From positions 193,132-257,131 of the forward strand of contig NW_019091421.1 of the NCBI RefSeq assembly GCF_001949145.1: a stretch of 64,000 nt of DNA, given 5' to 3'. Shown here one piece after another: positions 38,301 to 48,345 of this stretch. The DNA comes from Acanthaster planci (taxonomy: Eukaryota; Echinodermata; Asteroidea; Valvatida; Acanthasteridae). A program made the translations under genes and the position numbers. Under the pieces are notes generated by a model. It did no database searches, had not been told where the DNA came from, and was given only the letters and a program-made list of their open reading frames with translations. How positions within the stretch are numbered: position 1 is the first letter of the stretch; each line of letters begins with the position of its first letter.

Positions 38301-41300
38301 GAAGTCATCCCCTGTGCAGCAAACGATGGCACATGTATTGTATCCATTTGTCATTCAAGAGGAATGAAGCCCCAAGTAAATCCCTCAAACCTCCAGGTAG
38401 GATTCTGAAGAAATTGGGAATGTCAGGGCTAAAACGTTAAGTGTCTGCCACCATCATGATCATGTTACAGTCAACTGTAACATACCTTTAGGTTTGTATG
38501 ACCTTGACAGGTCATTTCATTTGACATGTTGCTTTTTTCCACCGCGATGTAGTCCTCCTCAGTTAACATTGACTGTTCAGCTCCATTACCGCTGAAGAGG
38601 CTCTCAATGAATGTTGATGAATTAACCTGTTGTATTGATACGACAAACAAGAGAAAAAAATGCAGTCCTAGAGCATTATCACCATACTCATTGGTCATCA
38701 TAGCAAAGATGCAGTTTTTGCATCTTATCAGTCTTCTTTTGAATGGACATGTTAACTTTAGCTATTAACACACAAGGTTATGACCTTCCCAAGGGACAAT
38801 ACCATGAGGTACATGTACATGTACCTTATCTGGTTGAAACCAGTCCCTCCTTGTAGCAAATATAAGTCATAGCTATGTGTATGACCAATTCACAGTATCT
38901 GCACGGTGTGCTACATGTACCAAAGTGACAGAGGGGACAAAACAGCATGCTTTGATTAAACCCAGCTTCCTTGAAATCCAATCCTCTAACCAGACTCACA
39001 ATCAACTCTGGGCGCAGTTCGTTGCATTCTGTGAAGCGTACCATCCATTCAACAGTAAACTTTCCTTCTTTCGCATCTGCACATTCCACTACAGAAGGGG
39101 GGCAAATAAGAACAAATAAATCAGCACATTTAACCAATCCACGAATGGCATGTATGGTTGGGGGAAAAACAGTTCTGCTTCCTATTACACTGCATCCAAA
39201 AACAACGTGGGTCAAAAGGAATTTTTCTTTTCCTACTTTTTAAAAACCGATTCACTGAGCATGTAGCGAAAATGCCCGCAGTCATTTTCTTGTGATGCAA
39301 ATTATTTCTTTTCTTAACAAAATTATCTTCAAAATTCTTCCTAATTATCTTCCTTAGACTTACTTTATGTTTTACCAGCAGTCTGGTAAATTTGGTGACT
39401 TTTTGGAGTGTAACCATATTAAAACATGTGTGGGTTTTATTTCAACCATCATGTTCAGCTGGTTTGTGCACTGCCATGTGTTGTTCTGTACAAAAAATAG
39501 AGTTAGGAAGATTCAAAATGGCTGCCTCCATTTCTCTAACTTTACTCACTATTGGTCCAAAATTTTTATTAGATTATTTTCATATTTAGACTGTAGAATT
39601 GGTACCTTTAGGAAGAGAACTTTTTGTTTATTTTATCTCTCCTAACTGAAGTCTTAACATTGAGTTTTGATAGGTAGGTATTTATAAATAATTATTTCCG
39701 AAGTTTTGGGACAGACCGTCTTCTCCCTTGGTAGACAGTGCTCATGAATATTAATGACCTGACATCACTACACTTTGCACAGTCAAAGTAGGGTATGTTT
39801 ACATTCTTTGACCCATGTTTCTGAGGAATTTAGGAGATTTTTCACAGTATGGTGTTTAAACTAATGGAAAGACTAAGAATAATTTGATGCTTTAATTGAT
39901 GAAAATATGTGTTAAAATAGTGGGGGTTTTTGAGTGGATGAAAATTCGTCTGTGGTCTCCAATCTGATACATGTCCTGCTTCCTAGCCCAACATTGAGGC
40001 CAGCTGAACTACATCCATATACTTGGCCCTTCATCAATAAACATATTGGTCTGGGGTATCAACATATTCGGACAACCTATTACATAACAAATCTCATGCA
40101 AACTGACCAATCACAAGGATTGTTCTGGTAGCCTGCAATGGATTGTATGGGTGTTTCTAGGTTACAGGGTGCTTTTCTTAAATGTTGCAACATATGGAAC
40201 AAAAACACGAACAAAAAATTTCAATTGCAAAAACTGTATTTGCTGTGCAAAAGCCCCCAACTACAGACACGACAGACATAAACTAGAAGTTCTAGAACAT
40301 GTTTGTACCAATGGGATTTCAAATTCGCCGTTGCCAACTCCAGATATTAAAGGTTGAATTAGGACAAAAATTGCTAAATCAGTAGGGAAAGGTCATAATG
40401 CCCATATGCAATACTCTAGACTGCATATGGGGATAACTAGACAGACCCATACCTCTTTGAAAACTTTCCCAATATGCAGCCCCATTTACAAAATAAGGCT
40501 CTTCTTAATGAAGCAGTTTATTGATTCTCAAAAACCACGGTTCCTGGATTTTTCCTTTAGTGAAATTTTGGTCTTAATTTTGTAATCTCTACACTGCCGT
40601 TCATTTACTACACCGATTCACTCTTAATCATTAAACATGCAATAAACATTAGTCACGATCTTTCAGTGTGTGCAAGAACCACATAATGATTTCATATGGA
40701 TCTCAAAGGCTGTTCTTTCAGTGACTTCACAATTTACTTCACATCAGGCGACTGGACCCACCTAATGAAGTCATGTGTATTATGTAGAAAATGTGTTTAA
40801 ATGAAACAGCTACAGGGGGCTGGAACTGAGTCACTGTACAGCTCTGCAATGATGATGATTTCCAATTTGATCCCAAGGATTCCATTCACTGCTGCTCATT
40901 ATTGTTTAATCCTAACCCCTTAGGCCTTTTCACTAGGAACCATCCTCAATCCTCCAAAATCTTCCAATTTGTGGCAAGAAAAAATCCTCCCAAATCTTTT
41001 TGAAAATGTTTTTTGAAAGTGTGCCTACTGCCTCAATCCTTCAAAAACCTCTGGCAATTCCTGTCATCATGTTGAGGCAGTGCGAAGGGCATTCTTGAGC
41101 TATGCGGTTGATTCAAAAGAAATATCGGGCTGAATTTGTGCGTGACTAAGTGAAAACAACACGAGGTCTAACCCAGGACCTTCACACATCTCTTTATGAG
41201 ATAAGTTTCTTTATGACTCCAACTAAACCAGAGGCTTGTCTAAATATTTAAAGAACTTTTCGGTACACATACCTGTGATTCCTATTTCAGTTTCCACCTG

Positions 41301-41333
41301 GAGGTTTTTGGAAACACCACCAAAACGATTCGC
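26343..41333 (-). CDS. TMEM87: TMEM87-like GOST seven-transmembrane protein, lacking first exon
   Basis: TMEM87 proteins are Golgi-associated membrane proteins of the GOST family (lumenal GOLD-like domain plus seven helices). Coding exons (minus): 41273-41333, 39000-39088, 38486-38626, 37530-37676, 35688-35798, 34270-34432, 32988-33049, 32363-32483, 31773-31935, 31052-31130, 30117-30182, 29161-29328, 27967-28144, 27132-27246, 26343-26412. They total 1734 nt (577 residues plus stop), all phases agreeing. The first five encode a lumenal region with Cys pairs and a Thr/Pro/Ala-rich stalk. TM1 begins [16 protein letters not shown]; then [88 protein letters not shown]. The tail ends [12 protein letters not shown], then an acidic end, LERSKLE. 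The signal-peptide exon, in phase 0 upstream of 41333, was not found. One intron is U12-type AT-AC, one GC-AG. A and B paralogues cannot be told apart here. Confidence 0.93.
26801..26995. repeat. foldback element, uneven arms
   Basis: TTGTATTCGAGTCC at 26801 and, at 26972-26995, the reverse complement of TTGTATTCGAGTCCTTCAC plus AAGTC. The left arm has extra bases between GAGTCC and CTTCACAAGTC. In the last TMEM87 intron. Confidence 0.6.
29329..30116 (-). other. U12-type AT-AC intron in TMEM87
   Basis: The 5' splice site reads ATATCCTTTT directly after codons for CWW, an exact minor-spliceosome donor. Before the next exon, TTTCCTTAAC (branch site) is followed about 12 nt later by the terminal AC of GGCGTTTAC. 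Translation then resumes [17 protein letters not shown] in frame. No usable GT donor gives a continuous reading. The join matches the conserved TMEM87 sequence around the end of the fifth helix. Confidence 0.9.
31186..31244. repeat. 59-bp TTAA-ended hairpin
   Basis: TTAACCCTAACACTCCTCAG at left and its near-perfect reverse complement at right, with a loop around CCAACAGG. Shares CCTCAGTCCTCC-like words with the CCTCAATCCTCC family and TTAACCCT ends with MITE family B. In a TMEM87 intron. Confidence 0.7.
31936..32362 (-). other. GC-AG intron in TMEM87
   Basis: The donor reads G|GCAAGT, the standard GC donor, in phase 1. The acceptor GTGTCCAG leads into CTACTTGAGAAGGC. Only this junction gives the conserved [18 protein letters not shown] reading; the nearby GTACC donor would bring in a stop. 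Confidence 0.85.
35890..36331. repeat. minisatellite bounded by inverted repeats
   Basis: A tandem array from about 36015 to 36310 has a roughly 22-bp unit made of GTCTGGTCTTG and TGCATGGTCTT halves. It is flanked at 35890-35914 by TGTTGTAGTCGAGACCACTT and at 36306-36331 by the same sequence inverted, with one base of difference. The arms are about 25 bp. The unit contains the end word GGTCT, which also occurs in the arms (GAGACC). In the TMEM87 intron between exons 37530-37676 and 35688-35798. Confidence 0.85.
37757..37931. repeat. palindromic MITE, family A, copy 2
   Basis: Begins AATACGGGCGATTCACAATA and ends CACTATTGTGAAACAGCCGT plus ATT. Halves are inverted copies, with TTGGCCAATCA in the left arm. 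Best preserved of the three copies. In a TMEM87 intron. Confidence 0.88.
40905..41085. repeat. CCTCAATCCTCC repeat family, copy 3
   Basis: Contains CATCCTCAATCCTCCAAAAT, CCTCAATCCTTCAAAAACCT, CTCTGGCAATTCCTGTCAT and TTGAGGCAGTGCGA in the same order as the copy at 1346-1495. In the first visible TMEM87 intron region. Confidence 0.6.
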
Positions 41334-44099
41334 CTGTATCAAGAACACACACAAACACGATTTACATAAGAGAACATCAATGGGAAAACTTGAATCTCTT
41401 TATTCAAACCTCAGAACTGTCAACAAGTCCTGCTGCAATATCAGAACAGAATAAACCAAACACTAAACAGGTGTTGAACTTCTGCAATCCTTTGCTAACA
41501 CAGGGTTTTTCTTAGGTCTGATGCTCAAGTCTGCAGGTTGGGAATAAGATTGACTATAGCTGGGTGTGCAGCAATCATATTGTGCATGCTGGAAAACCAG
41601 AATCCCTTCAACAAAGTAAACGGTACAGAGCACTCACACTGCATTGCAAAACACTCGTTGTGGAGCAAGCCCAGAAAATAAGTACAAAGGGCCAAGTGTG
41701 TGCACAGTGCCACTGGTAACCAGTTGAATCATCCTTGGTTGGAGCTTCTGTTGTTGTTTATATGGTCTTCAACCTAAACTCTAAGTTTTCAACGCACAGT
41801 TCAGTAGGTCCAACACACTGAATGGTTGTGCATTATACCCAAGTAGCCCAGAAATTGTCTCTTTTTATCTGGTTCATCTGAATTATATTTACCATCTTTG
41901 ATTCAAGAATGTTTGCTCAGTTGAACTGTTGTTAACTTGGTACCTTGACGGAAAGGAAAAATCTCGGCCCAAAAGGAAAACCGCTGTAAAGTAACTGAGG
42001 TGCAGTGTACATTCAGCACTACTGGCAAAGCCTTATGCTAGACATTTCCAGTTTATCTGCAATAGCCCGTTTCAGTCCCAATGCCTAGAACAACATTATG
42101 CATAGGCTAGCCTAGGTTGGATTCTTGTATTTGTGTACATAACGACTAACATCCAGGATTTCACTTCATCCTGCAACTGAAAAATTTTGGCAACAATGTT
42201 TCCCCCAATTTTTACCTGACAGAGGTTGCTGAAATTTTGCCAACATGTTCATTATGTCCAGCAATACTCAACAGCTAGGTTTAGAATAATAAGTAATTTT
42301 CAAGTATGTGGGAAAGCTGTTTGTAGAAAATATATCCCACCTTTTCGCTTTTTTCGTAAGCATCTCAAACAGACTTATTGTTTCTTTAGTCTGGTTCCGT
42401 GCCATTGCAGAGATCACTGAAAAAACATTCAATATCTTTGGTCTGCTCGAAATGCTGAGAAATTCAGTCTGGTCCGGTCCCCCAGGCTAAAACATTTCAC
42501 TGGAGATGTTCCTTTTGGTACAAGTGCTTCCTTCGTGAATACCTCATTTTCTCTGCTAAATTTGATTTTTATGTAATGTTATTGCTTTCATATGGCTAAC
42601 ACATGTACTAAGGAAAAATTACTGCCGTCCGCGTATGGAATTCTTTTCCCTAACTACAGGTATGTAGACACATATATACATGTACAGTCAACTGATGTGT
42701 TTGCCAACTCATACACTGACAAACTCGTACTTGGTTTGGTCAACTTGTATACCAAGTCATACGCCGACTAACTCACATAATGACCAACACGTGCAGCAAC
42801 CAACGTATGCACCACAACGTGATGCTGTCAGTTTTTAGTCTAAATTCTGAAGTCAAATGACTGAAAATGGTGCCGTTTGACCAAATTGACAGATGTGTTA
42901 TAACTCCTTCAAAACTACAAATTAAACAAAACTAATCCATTTTCAAAGAATAGAATACAGATTTAAAACTGAAATTCACATCATGTAGTCAATACAATGT
43001 AACTACATGTACAAGGCAGAGCCACTTACTTTCCTATGGTGGCTTGTCATTGATAAGTTCACATTTCATCAAAAGCATCGATACACACAATAGCACCCAT
43101 TATTTTCTACCAGACTGGATGGTTATCATTGGAGGAAAAATCCAACATATCTGTGGTAAGGGCAACACAATGGCACACATCTTTGCACATTACTTGCAGA
43201 ACTCCAAGTCACTACTCCGTGCAAGTTGGAGGTGTATAACTTTTTATGGGTTCGTCACACTATGGGCTTTCGAACATAGCCCCCATACATGCCAAATCAA
43301 GACCATGTACGCATGCATCCACATGGAGATAATGTCAAAGCTGCGGGGAAGAATGTCTCTAATTGGTTACTGGAATATTTCATTATAAAGGTCATTTGTG
43401 ATTGGTCAAAAAAGCAGATTAGGGAAAAACAGTATTGAAGAGAATAGCCAACATGCCTCCAAAGCTCAAAAAATCTGCCATTTGGGTCAAGTTGACCATG
43501 CATTGACACTGATGGAAGTGCCAGATATAAGGTAATAAAACTGCCTTTTTCTCCCAATTTACTCTTCCAATATGTCCAAATCTAACCCAAGCATGCCAAA
43601 TAGAGTCGTGACAGTCATGACAGAACATGGATGATGGAGACATGGTACACGACATACATATATGTACATGTAGGCCTAGGCTGAGTCTGGCCAATGTTTA
43701 TTTGTGAAATTACAACTAACTAAAAACAGGGGTCCCCGAAATCCACAATGCCCGTGTACACTCTCATTCCCTCACTTTTTCTAACCACCTTGCACTCGTC
43801 ACCATGGATCTGAGGGGAACCCTGCCAACTGCAGTCTACTGTCCGGAAACTGGACAAGCTTTGATTTCACAAATTTTATGCTCAAGATAAAGACATTAAG
43901 AAACATTTATGGGAATCACTTTATTTAACAAATACCTCATCCAAAGGGAAACTGAAAATGCCTTGTTCAGGGCTATCGCATGAGCACCAGTTCGCGAAAA
44001 GTATTAAAACTAGAACGAAATAACAGGTCCGACCACATGAGTCCATGTTGGCAATCTATACGTTGGCAATTCGATAATGTCCGTTTTGTAGATGTCACT
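41334..44099. other. stretch upstream of the visible TMEM87 exons
   Basis: Expected to be intron 1 of TMEM87. I looked on the minus strand for a signal-peptide exon ending in phase 0 with a GT donor and could not support one. A degenerate tandem of CCAACTCATAC / GACTAACTCAC-like words lies at about 42690-42790. Confidence 0.4.
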
Positions 44100-44387
44100 C
44101 CCCAACTATAGCGTCTGTCCCAACTATAGTTGGGCCAGTCCCAACTGTAGTGCTGTAGTTGGGCTGGCCCGACTATTGTTAACCACTTTCTATAGAAATT
44201 TTCTCAACCTTATCCAAGTTTATGCATCTTACACTTCACACAATTTTAACAAAAATATGGCACTTCATCTATGACATGACTCTGCAAACAATGAATATGA
44301 CTGTGGCACATGCACACTGGACCTCCGAGCTGTAGTTGGGCCGACCCAACTATAGCACTCTAGTTGGGACTGGTGTTATAGTTGGGG
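44100..44387. repeat. foldback element built from CAACTATAG words
   Basis: Opens CCCCAACTATAGCG and closes TTATAGTTGGGG. Each end holds several further CCCAACTATAG / CTATAGTTGGG words in both orientations, so each arm can itself fold. About 150 bp of unrelated AT-rich centre. Confidence 0.75.
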
Positions 44388-44755
44388 CGTAAAACATGTC
44401 GCGCATACCGCGCAGCAGTACAGTGTTGAAGTGTTGCGTACCAGCGCGTTTTTCTCACAGACATAAATAACCCACGTCTTCTGCCACCGTGTAGGGCGCC
44501 ACCAATGATCACTCTGGACGATTAGCCGGGGGAATTCTGCGAGGGGGGAGTGGTAGTTTTACCGACTTGCACTCAGTCTTTGTTTTTTTGTTTGTATGTT
44601 TGTTTGCTTGTTTGTTTTTTCAGCCACTGTAAACGATATGCCTGACAGTGACACGGTAATATGAAAGTCGCCCATCACAAGGCCTAAGAGGTCATTCAAG
44701 GCGAGGGCTAAATAGCAAAGTTCAAGAAGAGAACCGAGAGCATAAGACATTTAGA

Positions 44756-45575
44756 AAGGATAACTGTTGATGTTTTGTTTGAAGTGAGACAGGTAGCAGG
44801 CAAACAGGATGCAGGTAAAGAGTTCCAAGCGAGGCAGTGCGTGGTAAGAAACTGGATGAGTACCTCGCAGTAGGGATGTTAACCGTTTATGGATGCAGAC
44901 GAGTAGAAAAACGTGTAGTGCTATCAAACGATTTGGTGGAATTAAAGATGAAACGCCATTGAAGCACTTTCCGTGATAGAACCTGTAGGATAGGGACAGA
45001 AATGCTACGGAACGACGGTGTGGTAGAGGTTCCAAGGATGCAGCCAGATTGTGTCCCACCGACCGCTGGATCCTAAAAGGACAGATGGCAGACTGATGGA
45101 GCCCCAGACAAGACATGACTACAGAACTGCATGACAGGGCGTATTGTGGACTTATACAAGTAGAGAATGGCGGCAGGAGGGAGGAGATGTTGTACACGGT
45201 GCACACAACCTAGGCGCAGCAAGGCTCTTTTTGCAACACACGTATGTATATACTTGTCCCGGTAACAGATGATATCAAGTCCAGGTAGCTGGATGTCAGG
45301 AACTTCGGCCGCAAAGGTGATGAACTTGTTCACAAAGCAGGAAGATACGGGGGTCTAGAACTGGATACAGACAACAGATGCGTCTTCTTTTGATTAAACA
45401 TGGTAGCCAATGTTCGCTAAATTTTGATTGACGGAGAGCAATACTGCCACTGGCTTGATCAGATTCGAAGAACTAGACAAAGGGACCAGGGTATGCATGT
45501 ACAGTGTTGAGTCATCGGCATACATGGCTATCTCCGATGAGACGACACCAGGCAGGTCGTTAATTTACTGCTTTT
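44756..45575 (-). mobile_element. non-LTR retrotransposon RT fragment (CR1/Jockey-like), decayed
   Basis: On the minus strand an RT catalytic box is readable (INDLPGV followed by AMYADDSTLYMH near 45490-45560). After stop codons, the C-terminal RT thumb pattern follows (KSTIRPVMQFCSHVLSGAP, RIQRSVGHNL, and a closing region with FLPRTASL). The frame shifts several times and stops occur, so this is a dead, 5'-truncated copy. The superfamily call rests on the order of these motifs. Confidence 0.7.
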
Positions 45576-45724
45576 TACGGACTTCTTAATAGTCCCTTGT
45601 GGATTTAATTAGTATTTCCTATGCATATTAACATTTTTGTTAACCTGGATGTGATGGTCAGTGTGTTGCTATTATTATATCATTATTTACGTTTATGTGC
45701 ACACTTATCTTGTCAGATACCACA

Positions 45725-46010
45725 CAATGAGCCTAACTTTCACAGGCGGTGGAAATCACTTTTCACGTACAAGCCCCAGCAGAGACTTGGTGGAAACTCA
45801 ACTTCATCAATATATCCTTAGGGTGGAAACCGCTTTTCAACCAACAAACCCTGGTTGAAATTCGGTGGAAAACCTTGTTACTATTGCCTGGTGGTAACTA
45901 CTTTTCCACCGGCGAACATTGGTGGAGTACCGGTGAAAAATCCTTACCATTTACTACTTATGGTCGAAACCATTTTTCCACTAGCGGAATGGCAGAATTT
46001 AGTGGCTCTA
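45725..46010 (+). repeat. degenerate GGTGGAAA / TTTTCCACC repeats
   Basis: GGTGGAAAC-like words recur about seven times at irregular 30-60 bp spacing, several followed by CTTTTCAACC or CTTTTCCACC, so short inverted pairs form within units. It abuts MITE family A copy 3. Confidence 0.55.
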
Positions 46011-46052
46011 ACCTTGGTTTGAAAGTATTCTGAGAAACACTACAAAAGCAAC

Positions 46053-46225
46053 ACAGCCGTTTCACAATAGTGCGCCACCAAGAGTTTACAACGCGTTGGC
46101 CAATCACAATGCGCAGAATTTGTCGACCTTTTGCGCTGTTGGAAAGGGTCGACGAATTTTGCACGCTCTGATTGGCCAAAGGGGTACAAACTCTTGGTGG
46201 CGCACTATTGTGAATCGCTCGTATT
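46053..46225. repeat. palindromic MITE, family A, copy 3
   Basis: Contains TTTCACAATAGTGCGCCACC at left and GGTGGCGCACTATTGTGAAT at right. Both arms carry the palindromic TTGGCCAA word. Lies between two decayed non-LTR elements. Confidence 0.88.
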
Positions 46226-46879
46226 GAAGTCTATTCAGCAGCGAATACCATCGCTGAACACTGTTGTAACTTGAACCCAAAAACTTGATAACAAAATGAG
46301 CGCACTTTATTTCTTAAATATCTGGGAACTGAAATCCAGCCATTGCCGCCAGTTTGTAAAGGACCTTTGATTCAACCGAGCGGTTGGTTCTGTCGGCACA
46401 AACTGAAGCTGCCCTTCTGGAATCACGCACCGGTCCTTAACTAGGTAGTGTGGTGACGGTGCGTGCCTCTGACCTCCCTGCCCTAGTTGCGCTAATTAGT
46501 GTATACTGTTAAAACACCACAGAGAGATTCACACCGGACACGCCCTTTTCGTTTTAAGTCCAACGCAGTTCTGATTCTTTATTACAACTTTCCACTCAAC
46601 TAATACTGCAGGCCTATTAATGTCAGACCTCATAATTGATAACTGAGCAATTAGTTGTTCTAAACTCTTACCCCCTGTGCAAACCTTTTCTAATCTCTGA
46701 TTGGCTGCAAATTATTTTGGAATGTAATTTCTGCACTGCTGAGTCGCAACAGCGCGCACGCGCAATCATTTTTCTACCAGCGAGAAAGAGAAGTGACCTG
46801 TGGTGGAAACGCGCAATAGGTCCTACGCACCTAATTATAAAATAGCGGTGCTTTAAACAGAGGACGACCCGAGTTCGTC

Positions 46880-48345
46880 ACAGGACCCTTTCCTTCTCCA
46901 CATTTATAACCCTCGTATCACTGCTCCCTCATCTAGAACAACAATTACCGGCCGTCTGTGTTCTACAACACGGTCAGTCTGAGTGTTGAAGTCCCAGATA
47001 ACTTTTACCTCCTCCTTTTACAGAACCTTCTCCAGAATATGCTCCCACCACTTGTCCTTGACCTCGATCCCACGCTTCCGACACACATCCCAGTGGGTTT
47101 GGGACACACTGGGTTGTATGTCACTGGCTAACTTGTCATGCCTTTATATGTATTCAATCAAGCTGGGCCATCTTGCTGCATACACAAACTAAATGAAACA
47201 GTCTCCTCTATCTACCAGCAACCTTCACATTGGAGATACGTCGAGTCCCTCTATCCTGGCCTTCATGCATTCGTCCTCAGTGATCATGTGCCTGATCCTG
47301 TACCACACGGTTATCAAATCCTCCGTTTCCTTCTCCAACTCGCCTGTCTTCATCCATCCTCAGGTTTTGTACGCTGCCGCCTCCTCGTCCCTCAGAACTC
47401 TCCTATAGAGTGGCATCCTTTATAAACCTTTCCTCTTTCCCGGCTTTCCCTCTTATATGCACCGGCGACCACTTCCTTTCCTTTGGTGTATTTTTTAGCC
47501 ATCCTCAGCAATCCATCCTACGCCCGAGAAACATACTCATAAAGACTCTTCTTCTCAACGTTTACACAGTCCATCATAATCATCAGTCCCAGTCCTCCTT
47601 CGATCATCGCCTGCTGACACATGATAGCCCTCGATGCAGCAAACCGTGCATCGTCATCGTTTTCCTCGTCTTCCGGCCAACAGATTCTACATCCGCCTTG
47701 GTCAAGTCAACCATTCCAACATTGTACCTGATCAGTGACACAGCCCAGGTATTCACCGCCCTTCACCATGTTGCCCCCTTCAGCTTCGACTTCAGATATT
47801 TCTTTGCCCTCTGGATGTACCCTTTGCTTAGCCTATCCTCTCCGTCGTGCATCATTTGGTCTGCCTCCAAGACATCTAGATGTATGCTTGTATCCTTCAA
47901 TCTCCCTTAATGCTTCATCTATTTGAGCATAAAACGTCTTAAAATTATCTAGATCTAGCAATCTTGGTGTCATCTGAAAGGCAACATGTTCCTTTAATGA
48001 CTTTTGCATAGCAGTGACCCATCAGCAGGCAAAAGAATGTTGTCGGAATCCACAGTCTTCTCCCTTTAGTCTGGACCGAGCCGTATTCCTCTGTCCTAAC
48101 TGTACACCCAAACCGTCTGCACAAGAGAATTTATCTCCTTACTCTTGGCAAACAACTTCATGTTGTCCATGTAGAGGAGGTGATTAATTCTGCAGTCATC
48201 CTTCTTCATCTCATATCCGGCACCACCTTTCGTAGAACCGTAGACAGTGGCATCAGTGTTAGAGCAAACAACAGCGTTGAAGAGAGTCGCCTTGTGAAAT
48301 CCTTTTTCTGGTATTAAACCTGCCCAGGCTTTCATTCTTGGCCTT
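46880..48345 (-). mobile_element. RLE-type non-LTR retrotransposon (R2/R4/NeSL-like), decayed
   Basis: On the minus strand: an RT box RISQGDSL (about 48285) in one frame, then INHLLYMDNMKLFAKSKEIN (about 48130-48190) in another. Downstream is a long stretch with ADVESVGRKTRKTMTMHGLL, then WDVCRKRGIEVKDKWWEHIL, VIWDFNTQTDRVVEHRRP and VIVVLDE near 46900-47090. The layout (RT, connector, C-terminal restriction-like endonuclease) fits the RLE class. Several stops and frameshifts occur. The RT core reads YMDN instead of YxDD, and the usual PD of the nuclease box is PV. Dead copy. Confidence 0.75.

Noticed and set aside
44559-44750. Hydrophobic minus-strand frame as the missing TMEM87 signal-peptide exon
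   Set aside because: It lies in the tail of the CR1/Jockey-like fragment and has no suitable phase-0 donor.
46983-47926. Plus-strand frames, one of 166 codons
   Set aside because: Antisense to the decayed RLE-type retrotransposon on the minus strand, where the recognisable motifs are.
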